The notes: a model not told the origin generated them from the sequence alone. DNA of 64,000 nt from Sipunculus nudus (GCA_026874595.1 CM049306.1:78336142-78400141); one strand, 5' to 3'. Positions 1 through 10,958 are shown, counted from the first letter of the stretch. Numbers and translations are program-made.

Positions 1-131
1 TCCTAGACACGTGTTCAGTCCTTTGTAATGTGGTATACTATATTAAGGCCTATACTATACAAATAGACTATTGGAATGGGGTATACAATATTTAACCCTA
101 TTACACACTGGTCCATGCAATGCGGTATAAC

Positions 132-1354
132 CAGGGTTGGCAGTTTTATCCGCAGCCGGTTTATCAACTGGATTAATCCGGATCGGATAAAACAGGTTTT
201 ATCCAGTTTTATCCGAAGTTTGGTTGTATATACTGTCTGTGAAGTACACATTTTGTATTATAAGTTTAGCTTTCCACTGTGAAATAATGCAGTTCTAATA
301 GGAAACATTTGTGTCTAGTCATATATTTATACAGAAAATATTTTATGTTTCAGAGAGTGATGCAATAATCTTAATAATAATATTGAAATTATTTCTCTTC
401 TTCAGGGAAGTCTGTCATAGTGTGACTTATTAAAACATTATCACTGATTTTGTTCATTACTCTATAAAAAAAAGCTAAAAACCGCAGTTCACATGGTTAG
501 TTAAACAATCAGTGTTGACACAGAATATCATATATTTACAGATAAACATCTATTCTTACATCTGAGAGAGATGTAATTAATCCAGTTATTTATTGCATAC
601 ATGACTTAAGATACACACTTATATCACTGGTCCTGGAGGTCCATAATTTTGTAGGGGTAACCTCTCAGACGCAAATGATAAATTCTTGAAAAGCTATCTT
701 GTTAAAGTGGGTTTCTCTGAATGTGGTGCATGAGTGTGATTCCTAGTCCCTTTTGCCTGTGGTAAGGTATGTTTAAACAAGCGGCAAAATTTGGCTACCA
801 TTTAACAACCATGCAGCCAGTCATGGCAGCCTGAGAGGAGAAACCTCCATTGGATCATTAATTCTTTCTCCTCCACAATATGAGAGAAACTATAAGTTGT
901 TGACAATTGGGCTGCAAAAGTCACCCTGCAGCCTGTCCTGTGACTATGAGTAAATATTTGATGGCTGAGGATGATGCTATATATAGATGTTACATCATAT
1001 TGCGAAACTGACTACTAGCCAGAAGAGTAACATAGAAGAGAGAGAGACTGCTCCTCATCCTGGTGTGTGTTGAGCATAAGCAATAGTGACTGCTTGCAAC
1101 AGTAAAACATGAACCTGGAGGAAATTGCCAATTGGATATAAAAGTTTAAAACTTATATTTTAATTAATAAACCCTCTGGATTTATTTATCCAGATTAGCA
1201 TTTATTTTCATTTATATAATTTTACCAGGTTATTCTTAGTTTGATCCAGTTTAATACTGTATCATCCAGATAAAACTGGATTAGACATGATGAAACCCAG
1301 TTTTATCCATTGTCCTGGATTAAACACGTTTTATCCGGATAAAACCCAACCTTG
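132..1354 (+). mobile_element. hAT-like element A (left half of the composite)
   Basis: This runs from CAGGGTTGGCAG to CCCAACCTTG, 1223 bp. Both ends carry many subterminal copies of TTTATCC/GGATAAA/GGATTAA words, which resemble transposase-binding repeats. It is roughly 80% similar by eye to element B at 3769-5020. In U1 and U2 it lacks about 22 bp near 320 that U3, U4 and element B retain, so the shorter form is derived. It contains no coding capacity that I can recognise. Short antisense ORFs over the termini are by-products of the subterminal repeats. Confidence 0.75.
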
Positions 1355-3768
1355 ATGTTCAGGATTCATGTAGAAGGCATATCGATGTTATATTATCATG
1401 TCATGGTTTATGTTGACTACTACTAAAATATGAGACGGTCCAGTCAGTTTAGACCCATCTTGGAAATGAAGACCGGATTCTATACTCTGGTCTTATTCTT
1501 TGTTAAGTGTTGCGACATGTGAGGGCTTTGCTTGAAACTGAGAAACTCTTCCAGTAATTCAAATACAGCACTCATTATGCCCCCCCCCCCCCAGTGGACA
1601 CGTGTTTTTTTCGGTGCCATCGTCAGTCGTCTGTAGGAAATCTTATGAACGCGATAACTTTGGAAGGTCTGCATAGTTTCCTGCAAAATTTTAAACACTC
1701 CTTGTTCATCCCAAAATCTGGGGATATTTTCCTTTGATTTATAAATGCAGTCTGTTTTATAAATGCCCTCGTCTATTGGATTTGGTAAAATTTACATACA
1801 CTCTTAAATAACATTTTAGTTATGATTTTTATATGCATAATTACCGGTTATAGAGTGTTTTGAAAATTAAAAAGAATTTCTTGTTGTATTAAATGCACAT
1901 TAAAATGTGCATAAAATATGTCTATTGTCTCAAGCTTTAAGTTCATTTTCGCTGAATACAAAAGTTTCCCAGGATAACTATCCCAACACACAGGATTACT
2001 CCAGATATCCAATTCACCTGTTATATACATTGTTATGGTTCATTGCCTCTGTGTGTGGGTAAAACTCTCTCATGACTGTTCACCATATAACATGACAGCT
2101 TGGCCAGAAGTCCATGGTTTTATGTAACCTGCAACTCCCAATCAAGAAGAATAAACATGAAAGAAGAAAACACTGATTTGATGTTTGATAATCTTGATTT
2201 ATTATGTGGCCTGAGTGCTATGAATATGATTGTTTTTGGTCAGTGATTGCGCTGGATGCAAGCTTATTCTCAGTTCATTACAGGCCAGGGTTGTTCTCCT
2301 GGGAATTACCGCCCTGGGAAATACAGCTCAAATACTACCATCTGGGAATTACTGGGAAATACCCCCTGGATATTAATAATGTGAGTGAGAAATAAGGAAA
2401 AACCCTCTCTAAATATGTGTCTTATTCAACTAACTGAACTAACAAAGGTAAACGAGTGTGTATGCAGGAATATTAGTCAGAGTCCACTCATTTTTTTTTA
2501 AATGTTAAGGTCATAAATTACTCTATTTTCACAAAAAGAAAACTGCTCAATTGTTTACTGTGAAGACAGCTTGAAACATGTGTTTTTAAATACATTCAGA
2601 GTCTTTTGTGTCTTCATGTAAAAAGTGTTTTCAAGTTATAAAAATAAGATCTAATTTTAAAGCACCAATTAGTATTTGCCACATCACATCACCTCACAGC
2701 ATATATTACTAATCCAAAATCACATATGGGTCCTTGTGGTTTCTTATCCAGTCATGCATGCTATCACAGGTACGTATTATGTTAGCTCCAATCCAAGCCA
2801 TCAAAGACAAAACAACTGCATGGCTTCGACTGCCTGCTTTGATGATTATCAAAGCAGGCAGGGTAAAGAACAAAAATTACATCATTAGTTTATACTACCC
2901 CTAATATGAGGGGTTTCTGAGACCTCGGAGTTGCTCAGTAGTACTCAGTTACAGGGGTAAGCAGATGGATTTAGAATGAAATATTTTAGGAGAAAACACC
3001 ATATTTCATGTATATTTAACATACCTGGTATGTAATTAGGTCTATTTAAGTAATAAGTTAAAAAATTCCATATTTTTGCAGATAAAAATTATATACTGTG
3101 CACATCAAAGTGTGCAATCTTAAATGAGCATATATATATATACATAATAATGATATTCAAAAGCTCCAGTTTCCCAATAATACATACACTATTTGCCAAG
3201 GCTGACATGTTGGTTAGAGTGGTTTAGCTAATTATATGCTCAAGATATAGGTCTGGATTAAACTGCCTTGCCAAAAACAGGTTTTAGATCAGTTTAGACA
3301 TCAAATGGATTTCAGTTTAAACCTAGAAAAAATGTCTCTTGGCACAGTACACCACAGGTCAGTGTATTTTATTTTTTGCACCACCATGAAATGTTTTCCA
3401 AGTAAATATCACTAAAAACAAAATGCAAACAAAACACTGTTCACCAGCTGCCTGAACAAGACCATATGTACAAGAAATGGAACAGGCCATTGGTTGACAG
3501 AATTGACTGGTTTAATTCTTGGTGCCTTAAATTCCGGGCAACGCTTATTGTTTGATTAAAACATCACACCAGACAGCCATGTAAAACAAGTTTTCAACAG
3601 TTATTTGATTGGTTCAATTGCCTTTTCAGTATTCATGACATAGACACCAGAGCGGGTCACTGAATCAAAGTCTGTGAAATCATAGCCACACACTTGATAG
3701 TATGAAGATGGGTGGGTAGGGAGTCTCAGTAGACATAACTCTTGCATGAAGAAGTATAGGGAGGAATC
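1355..3768. other. Internal 2.4-kb passenger of the composite element
   Basis: This sequence is carried between elements A and B and is not related to either. Visible contents are a poly-C tract near 1581-1593 whose length varies between units, a perfect 14-bp hairpin (2830-2861), an imperfect inverted repeat of ACCCCT/AGGGGT near 2895-2915, and a short AT run near 3130. Open frames are at most 70 residues with no family resemblance. No gene is supported. Confidence 0.6.
2830..2861. repeat. Perfect 14-bp inverted repeat (hairpin)
   Basis: CTGCCTGCTTTGAT is followed by the loop GATT and then ATCAAAGCAGGCAG, giving a perfect 14-bp stem. The same hairpin is present in the other three units (near 15130, 27445 and 39655). 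It could be the remnant end of an older inverted-repeat element or an RNA hairpin. The sequence alone does not decide. Confidence 0.75.
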
Positions 3769-5020
3769 CAGGGTTGGCAGTTTTATCCGCAGTTGGTTTA
3801 ATCCACTGGATAAATCCGGATTAATCCGGATCGGATAAAACAGGTTTAATCCAGTTTTATCCGAAGTTTTGGTGTAAACTGTCTGCGAAGTAGACATTTT
3901 ATATTAAGTTTAGCTTTCCACTGTAAAGAAAAACAGTTCTTATAAGGAACATTTTATGTCTTGTTAACTGAATTATTATGTGACTATATATTTATACATA
4001 AAACTCATTATTTTTGTCACAGATAGTCATGCTATGATTCTAATAATAATTGTGAAGCTTTTAACTATTTCTCTTCTTCAGTGAGGTCAGTTCGTGTATG
4101 ACTTATTAAAACATTATCACCTATTTTGTACATTACACTATAAAAAAAGCTAAACAACTGCAGTTCACACATTTTTAGTTAAACTCCACAATCAGTGGTA
4201 CTATAGAATATCATTTATTCACAGAAAAGCATCTTTTCCTTCATCTGAGAGAGATGTACATAATCCGGTCATTTAATGCATAGATGACTTAAGATATACA
4301 GTGACATCAGTTACTATGTCAATAATTTTGTGGGGAAGACCTTTCAAGAAGCAAAGGATAAAACACTTGAAAAGCTATCTTCCCAAGTTGGTTTATCTGA
4401 ATGTTATGTAATAGTGTGATTCCTTGATCATTGGAAAGGCATGTTTATACAAGCAGCATCAATGGGCTACCATTTGACAACCATCCAGTCATGACAGCCT
4501 GAGAGGAGATACCTATATTGAATCAAAGTCATTCAGGCATCCTCCTCCACAGAGTCTCTAAAACTAGTTGTTGACCATTGGGCTGCAAAAGTCACCATAT
4601 AAGCCTACCCTGTGACTATGAGCAAATATGTGATGGCTGATCGAGGATGATGCTATAAAGATGATACATCCTATTGAGAAATTGACAACCAGCCAGAAAA
4701 GTAACAAAGAAAACGAAGGGACAGCTACTCAATCTGGTGTGTTGAGCATAAGCTAATAGTGAGTAGTAAAACATGAATCTGGGGGAAACTGCCAACTCGA
4801 TATAATTATAATTTATATATTGTTAATATATTAATAAACCTTCTGAACTTACTTATCCAGATAATCATTTTAGTTAATTCAATGAAATTTTACAAGGTGA
4901 TTCTTAGTTAAATCCAGTTTAATCCTGTATAATCCGGATAAAACTGGATAAAACCGGATAAAACCAAGTTTTAGCCATTGTCCTGGATTAAACAAGTTTT
5001 ATCCGGATAACCCAACCCTG
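3769..5020 (+). mobile_element. hAT-like element B (right half of the composite)
   Basis: 1252 bp, starting CAGGGTTGGCAG and ending CCCAACCCTG, in the same orientation as element A. Subterminal GGATAAAAC-type words recur at both ends. The 8 bp to its left (GAGGAATC) do not match the 8 bp to its right (GGTATAAC), so it does not look like an independent insertion at this position. Confidence 0.75.
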
Positions 5021-5028
5021 GGTATAAC

Positions 5029-5432
5029 AGATTAAACCCGCATCCAACTCCGCACCCATATAAGCCAAAGGGGGCGGGGGATCTCGAGACATTAAATAGT
5101 GTAGTAGGTTGTTAGGAAGGAGTTTCCACATCATATGGCTTATGAATTTTTAATTCTAATACTTAGTTAATTTTAAACAGGTTGGGTAAAACACAACGTA
5201 ATATTCTCGGTCATGAAAGGGTTTTTAAATTCTAAAGGTGGGGCGGTGGCGACCACACCGTGTTAGGTAGAGGGTAGTTATTTATTCTTCATCGCCTGAC
5301 CATCCATGACTATTAATATATGACCCAATCATAACCAGGGGTCTTATAAAAAAAACATCATACCCTAATGCCGCAACATTTGATGATTAAATTAATGAAA
5401 TTATCGTTTCCTTTAATTTGCTCTCTATTTTT

Positions 5433-5475
<43 letters not shown>

Positions 5476-5731
5476 ATAAACCCACAAATAAACGAAACAA
5501 ACTTACTCAAATATTCTTTTTTTGGACACGTCACATGATGAAAATAAAACCAATTTTTATTTATAATGAAAATGTTTTAATATTGCACATTAAAACACAT
5601 AGGCATTGTTGATAATGTTTCACAATATCCAACAAATATCACGATTTACCTTGGACTCATTATAATATTCGACGTTACATTATTTATATTTACATTTTTA
5701 TAAGATAAAAAACATTTTACAATTATATTTT
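5029..5731. other. 3' flank of the U1 sHSP gene with (CT)n tract
   Basis: No gene is seen here. A (CT)n microsatellite lies at 5437-5473, and a (CT)n tract is present about 260-350 bp beyond the stop codon in all six units. For the minus-strand gene, a possible AATAAA polyadenylation signal (TTTATT on the plus strand) is at 5556-5561, about 170 bp past the stop codon. Confidence 0.6.
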
Positions 5732-6745
5732 TCAAGCGGGCATCGAAATATCAGATTGTCCATGATTAGCGTCCCCACGGCCACGGGTTATGTGAAGCAT
5801 CCCATCTTCTGTCATTTTGGTCTGCAGTGACGTCATGTCCACGTCATCAGGCAGCGTAGTCACGCGGTAAATCTCCCGATAACTGGACATATCCCCATCT
5901 TTATCTTCATGTCTGCCGTGAACAATCAGACGGTCGTCCTTCACCTTGACCTTAACATCCTCTGGACGGAACCCGCTCAGGTCAAAGTTCACAATAACAT
6001 CATGATCTGGTACCACGGCGGTTTCTGAGTCTTGAAGGAGGTTCAGTGTTTTACAGTTTTTGTCACAACAAGCATCAACTTCCTGTACTGTTTCTTTTTC
6101 TGCAGTGTCATCCACTGTCTGTTCTTGGCTGTCGTTCTGTTGGTCTTTTTCATGATCAGTGTTACTGTGACAAGTGTCTTTCTGTGTTTCGTTTTGTACA
6201 GGGATTATCACTGGATTATCCCTGGATTTCCGACTGTTCTTGTAAGGAGCTGACAATGACAACTCACCGTTTGGACTGTAGTACACCCTCAGTGCTGTAG
6301 TATCAACGTCATTTGGCACGTGGAACTCACGTGTCATGCTCACCGTTTCGTGTCGGCTTTCCTCCGTCTCTCCTGCTACTTTCTTCTTTCCATTCACAAC
6401 TACATGCCCATCTTCTGTCAACTTCACACTCAGTTCCTCTTCAGTAAATTCCCCCATGTGTATGTATTTCCTCCATTCGTTCATTTTCTTCTTCTTTCTA
6501 TCACAGCATGCCGTTTTACAGGACCTCGTTCTCCATCCCATGGGAGCCACTGCTGTTACCCAGGGCAACCAGGAGTTACCTTCATAGTTTCTCTTTAAAC
6601 TCCAGGTGTTATCATCATCACTATCACCATCATCACTGTGGTGTAATGTAAAATCACCAAAAATCCTGTTGATCCAGTCGGTGCTGTATGGATGGTATCG
6701 TCGACGGTGCTGACCGGAGCTGATCATCGGGAATACGAGTGTCAT
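5732..6745 (-). CDS. Small heat shock protein with two alpha-crystallin domains (U1)
   Basis: An intronless 337-residue chain predicted to act as an ATP-independent cytosolic chaperone that holds unfolding proteins. The N-terminal arm (1-92) has an aromatic stretch WINRIFGDF typical of sHSP arms, an acidic patch (38-45) and a basic Cys-containing segment (75-87). ACD1 spans about 93-167 and ends in NGELSLSAP. It is followed by IIPV at 180-183, which fits the I-x-I/V motif that docks sHSP subunits. An acidic, Gln/Asp-rich linker (184-245, with DACC at 224-227) leads to ACD2 (about 247-321), which has the DGMLHI strand. Most animal sHSPs are about half this length with one ACD. There is no signal peptide or membrane segment. 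The start codon is the Met conserved in all copies. The protein appears identical to the U2 copy. Confidence 0.93.
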   Translation of the reverse strand: MTLVFPMISSGQHRRRYHPYSTDWINRIFGDFTLHHSDDGDSDDDNTWSLKRNYEGNSWLPWVTAVAPMGWRTRSCKTACCDRKKKKMNEWRKYIHMGEFTEEELSVKLTEDGHVVVNGKKKVAGETEESRHETVSMTREFHVPNDVDTTALRVYYSPNGELSLSAPYKNSRKSRDNPVIIPVQNETQKDTCHSNTDHEKDQQNDSQEQTVDDTAEKETVQEVDACCDKNCKTLNLLQDSETAVVPDHDVIVNFDLSGFRPEDVKVKVKDDRLIVHGRHEDKDGDMSSYREIYRVTTLPDDVDMTSLQTKMTEDGMLHITRGRGDANHGQSDISMPA

Positions 6746-6845
6746 CTTGACAGCTAGCTGAGCGTGACACGACAGTCGGTCTATAGCGGTCTGTATTCTG
6801 ATGTGTCTTTATCTATCGTTGCAGTTAACTCTGCTGCCGTCTGGA

Positions 6846-6975
6846 CGTTCACTATATATATCTTGGGCTGAACTGGTTCTAGAAAACTCTGGAGTTTCGA
6901 TATTTTTTCCTGATGGCTCCACCGATAAATATAGTATATCGAGTCAACACGGGAACATGCTGGAATATTCTAATT
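6846..6975 (-). promoter_or_regulatory. Heat-shock promoter of the U1 minus-strand sHSP
   Basis: A TATA-like run (about 6853-6862) lies some 110 bp upstream of the start codon. Behind it is an HSE at 6877-6894 with modules TTC-GAA-CTC-GAG spaced every 5 bp. A second HSE at 6953-6970 reads GAA-TGC-GAA-TTC with the same 5-bp spacing. This TATA-plus-HSE layout with an intronless gene is the classical heat-inducible arrangement, recognised by trimeric HSF1. Both HSEs are conserved in U2-U4 and U6. Confidence 0.8.
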
Positions 6976-7276
6976 GTTGGTAAACAAAAATGACCCAGTA
7001 CGCATGAGCATCGTGCTTGTTCTCCCATCAAGGAACAGATAAACATATATCTATATATTTTACTCGATATTCTTGCCCCGTACAGGATATCAAGCTGTCT
7101 GTAAAAATAGTCCTGACTTGTTTAAGACAAGAATTCTCTGACTTGAATAACAAAACAAACTAAAAACTGTTTTCTTCACAGGTTTCACTGTCACAAAATA
7201 AAGTAGTCAGCATGATAGATCTATGGCGCAAACGACACCTGTCAGCCGTAAAAACAACTAACTAGACAGTTCTGGA

Positions 7277-8894
7277 ACAAACTATGTATTAAGAGCGTAA
7301 ATCGATTTTTGTAATTTCCCGTATACCACTGTACGGATTGTCGTGATTTTCGACATACATATATGCTCCGGGTTGGATCGAAGAGAGTCCACCTACTTTT
7401 ATTTGCAAAATTGGCGTATTACGTGCATAATAAATAATTTTATTATTTGCTCCCCCGCGGGCGCCTCTTTTCATTATTGTGTCTTCGGGTCCGGTAACAC
7501 AATGGCCATAGAGTGTGTGACGGCCGGACAGTTTTACTCTGGGGGCCCTATCAGGGGCTTTTATACATTCGCGGACACCTGCCCGAAATAAATCTCCCTT
7601 GGTGATCCCTTCTCAAAAGAAAACTTCCGGCTATCAGAGAGGGCTATCATCAGGTGCGGATCCCGAAAATCGGGGGGCGGGGTGCTGATGATATTTCGTT
7701 GGTAATTATTAACTTATATTTTTAAAACTTATATTTATATATATATATATAAATACATATATACATATATATATATATAAAATTTAATTTCATTTATGAA
7801 CCATGTTAATTTTAGGTACACGAGGGAGGGTATGATAGGGGGTAACCCCCTTCCATATGGGGAAATATTTGAATACACCAAGGGGGGCATTAGAGGGAAT
7901 TTTCACAAAAACATATGAGGATTTTCTGTTCCGCAGGAACTGCATAATGTAGTCAAACTGTAAATGGGATCAATTTTTCCATATTTATATTTCTTCAAAC
8001 TAATGATAAAATTTCAGTTATTTTCAACATGCAATGTTAATGGCGAGAGGGTGCACCCATGTTAATAATTTATAAGATATTATCTCTTTAATTTAATGTT
8101 CATGTTTGTCTGATGTTGAAGTCTGATGCTGTACTTTGCAATATAATGTGGTCTGTAGTGTCGACAGCATACAAGACTTTAGAGAGCACACATCGTGAGG
8201 TCAAGTATCGGCATCAGAAGGCAAGGCTTGAAATTGTTCAGAGTCGACCCTGACCAGGGCCTGGCGGTTTGATCTGCGGCTGTTTATAAATATCCTCGAC
8301 TAATATATTTGAGCGTAATAAATGGTGGATAACTTAAACAAAATATAATTGCTGATTATAAAAAAGGAAACCTGAAATATGAAAATGAATCACGGAAAGT
8401 CGGAAAATAAATAGTTAAAATGAGAGATATTGCAGCTCAGTGGGGAGGTGCCTGCCGCGGGCGTCCCCTCAGGATCAGCCACTGGTAATATATAGCAATG
8501 CAGTTGAATGCATATACATATATGGGGGGGGGGGGGGGTGTTTGTGTTAACATCACAATTTTTCAAAACATCATACTTTTTTCATTCCAAATTAGAATTA
8601 TCAGTTACACAACAGGAATAAATATATCATATAAAAATCAAACCTAATGAAATGCAGAAATAAATCCCAAATCTGCGGATACCACTGATTGTTTTTTGTT
8701 TTTTTTAATTCAATCCTGATTAGACAAAGTGAAATTTCCGAGAGCGTGGCGAGTACATGGTGCAACAGGGGGTGAGAGGGCGGGATGGCCCCTGCCTCCC
8801 TCCCCCTGACTACGCTTCTGTAGTGAATGCATTCACTGTCTCACTGTTAAACATTGGCTCATGCAGCTTTCAAACAACAGTGGGTTTGGGGATG

Positions 8895-8944
<50 letters not shown>

Positions 8945-9281
8945 CCATTAAATTTACATCATACTATAATGCTTCCGTGAACTTCTGCGCAGCGGAAGTG
9001 CCCAGTTTTTCTGCGTTATAAAGCACTACTGTACTATATTGTACTATAGATTGTGATGTTCAACATAATATATTTTCATATGAAAACGATTTCATTTATC
9101 ATATAAAATTCTCCGAAAAATTCTCTGGCCAAAATCTTAGCTTCATTTAGAGATCAAAGAGATCTTATGACGGTAAAAATGTACATCCAAGACATTCCAC
9201 TATTAAAGACTATTTTACATCAGAACCAACTGCTCGCCCAGAACCGTGCGTAGCACGGGTAATTGCTATAGTATTTATGTA
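7277..9281. mobile_element. ~2-kb segment specific to U1-U3, probable insertion
   Basis: U4 joins the sequences on either side directly (around 44085) and U6 also lacks it, so it is most simply an insertion in the ancestor of U1-U3. No convincing gene is seen. It contains a GC-rich patch (7450-7680), AT microsatellites (about 7735-7780 and 8898-8942), and a poly-G run (near 8525). Near its right end is a short hairpin CCGTGC-GTA-GCACGG (9244-9258) followed by an AT-rich tail. Such a hairpin near the end is reminiscent of Helitron 3' termini, but the expected CTRR end is not present, so the class is unsettled. Confidence 0.55.
7651..8484. mobile_element. Possible 0.8-kb terminal-inverted-repeat element nested in the 2-kb segment
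   Basis: The left edge reads CAGGTGCGGATCCCG followed by a G-rich run. The right edge, read in reverse, is CAGTGGCTGATCCTGAGGGG. These resemble each other and a widespread animal DNA-transposon end type. The 8-bp flanks do not match, so the assignment is weak. Confidence 0.3.
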
Positions 9282-9294
9282 TACTTCTTACATA

Positions 9295-9700
9295 CCACTA
9301 TTAATGGTTATACGGAAGCGGCAATTATTAATAAATATTTATATTGATATATAAAATAAGAATAGTTAAATCCAGTATGCAATTATTTAAGACAGATCAT
9401 GGACAAATTTATGAATGTTTCTTTGTTCTTACATATGACTTTCAATGGTTTACGTAGGCGGCAATTATTTATAAATATTTATATTGATATATAAAATAAG
9501 AATATTTATATTTAGTATGCACTTATTTAAGACAGACAATGGACAAATTTATGAATATTTCTTTGTTCTTACATATCACTTTCAATTTTACGGAGGCGGC
9601 AATTATAAATAAATATTTATATTTATATATAAAATAAGAAAATGTATATGGTATGTACTAAATTAGGAAAGATCATGGACAATTTATTATAATTATGAGA
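9295..9700 (+). repeat. 140-bp tandem repeat, three copies (U1)
   Basis: Monomers begin at about 9295, 9435 and 9575. Each contains GGCGGCAATTAT or a variant, an AT-rich core, and usually TTTCTTTGTTCTTACAT at its end. The third copy is more diverged. U2 has the same three copies (from 21611), U3 has lost most of the first, and U4 has a single diverged copy near 44100. Confidence 0.8.
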
Positions 9701-10095
9701 CTTTGCATATGTTAAATTGGAATATGCCAAATAATAAGTATATCACTCTCTCCCGTTTGTTTACATATATCAATATTTTCTATCCCATTTGACAAAAAAT
9801 TTATTTCTTTCGTTGTACATAGTAAGTTCCTGTTGGAACATGACAGCCCATCATAACCGCGATCGTGTCGATAAAGACACGACCGAAATGCATCTTGAAA
9901 GTCATAATCCTATCCTAATACATATGCATAGTATTATATTTCTTATATATTGATACTACGTATTAATATTTCCATATAAATAATACATTAATAATAATAA
10001 ATTATTATAATCATAAATGTATATATATAGATAATTTATATATACAAACCGGTAGATGATAAATATGGTATAAATAAAAATTAAGACATTTATTA

Positions 10096-10100
<5 letters not shown>

Positions 10101-10157
<57 letters not shown>

Positions 10158-10159
10158 AT
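10101..10159. repeat. (AT)n microsatellite (U1)
   Basis: A long AT dinucleotide run sits just before the orphan promoter. Its length varies between units. Confidence 0.9.
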
Positions 10160-10447
10160 CACAAGGCATTGTGTTAGTGTGACACTGTGTGGAGTCAGAC
10201 AACCAGCGATAATCCATATATGGACTGATGAATATGCATAGCTGTTCCTTATAAGGTATACAGTCGCACTGCCCATGCGCACTGTGTTATGTTTATCAGG
10301 AGACCAAGGAACATTCCTGATAAGTCAACGTGTCTGTGGAACTATCGTGAGAATGTGTGTTTGTGTATGAGTGTCCACAATGATGAAATAACACTTCTAG
10401 TGCTTCCCTGATATTCCAGAACTTCACTTGAAGGATCATTTATACCG

Positions 10448-10450
<3 letters not shown>
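10160..10450 (+). promoter_or_regulatory. Orphan plus-strand heat-shock promoter (U1), downstream gene lost
   Basis: This aligns with the promoter of the intact plus-strand sHSP at 44979. It keeps two perfect CArG boxes, CCATATATGG at 10214-10223 and CCTTATAAGG at 10247-10256. It also keeps the CATGCGCA motif (10274-10281), an HSE GAA-TTC-GAT (10309-10321), a second TTC-GAA-TTC cluster (10414-10425), and the start of the TATA region. Homology stops at a second (AT)n tract (10449-10508) and no coding sequence follows. Retention of these sites in U1-U3 reflects recent duplication. Survival in the older U6 is more informative. Confidence 0.7.
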
Positions 10451-10508
<58 letters not shown>

Positions 10509-10510
<2 letters not shown>

Positions 10511-10958
10511 TACTCCCTTTACTCCCTTGGTCGTCTGATTAGCTAATTAGCAGATTATGACTGAAACGATTTTAACCAGCAATACATCTCAGTAGTTTGA
10601 TGGCTTTTAATTATCTAACACTATTCCAAAGGTTAACTTTTGGAGAAATTTTTTTTCTTTCTTTTTTTTTTTATAAATTTAAGTAGAAACAGACACTCAA
10701 CCCAAAGGTTTGTTTATTTCTCCTGTAAAATATGAAAACATATTTATTTTATTAAATCCATTTAAGCAATCAAACATATGTCTTTTAAAATATTTTATGA
10801 ATTATGGTCTGCATGATTGCTAAAACGTGTTAAAATTATTTTTTTCATTCCAATCATCAAACATTTCATTTACATTGAAATAAGCGTGGCTAAATTATGT
10901 GCAGTAGGTATTCTTGATATGTAAACCTTTTAATCCGAAAACTTTTTAAAAATTATTT
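10509..10958. other. AT-rich spacer (U1)
   Basis: No gene, RNA or repeat family was recognised. It replaces the part of the unit where U4 carries the plus-strand sHSP gene. Confidence 0.5.

Larger units (their letters stand above)
132..5020. mobile_element. Composite non-autonomous hAT-like transposon, copy in U1
   Basis: The outer ends are inverted: CAGGGTTGG on the left (132-140) and CCAACCCTG on the right (5012-5020). They are flanked by identical 8-bp sequences GGTATAAC at 124-131 and 5021-5028. An 8-bp target duplication with CAGGG termini is characteristic of the hAT superfamily. The related locus in U5 has a single GGTATAAC (50771-50778) with both flanks joined and no element, which is an empty site. 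Inside are two homologous ~1.24-kb elements in direct orientation (132-1354 and 3769-5020) around 2414 bp of different sequence. Neither inner end has a matching 8-bp flank, so the outer ends appear to have moved together. I see no transposase reading frame. Confidence 0.85.

Noticed and set aside
15-282. Overlapping 60-98-residue ORFs at hAT termini (also near 3601-3897 and equivalents in each unit)
   Set aside because: They arise from subterminal ATCC/GGAT repeats, occur on both strands, and have no family resemblance.
2204-2395. 63-residue ORF starting MWPECYEYD in the passenger
   Set aside because: Short, contains an internal CTGGGAATTACTGGGAAATA-type repeat, and has no conservation evidence beyond the recent duplication.
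6032-6598. Plus-strand ORFs opposite the sHSP genes (repeated in each unit)
   Set aside because: Shadows of the conserved minus-strand coding sequence. Hydrophobic composition follows from antisense Lys/Glu codons.
7289-7591. ORFs of 61 and 82 residues on opposite strands in the GC-rich patch
   Set aside because: Mutually overlapping on opposite strands, no motif, and only in the recently duplicated segment.
8757-8951. ORFs with long Ile-Tyr runs (also 9956-10282, 20012-20209, 33370-33775, 34466-34807)
   Set aside because: Direct translation of AT microsatellites. Lengths vary with repeat number.
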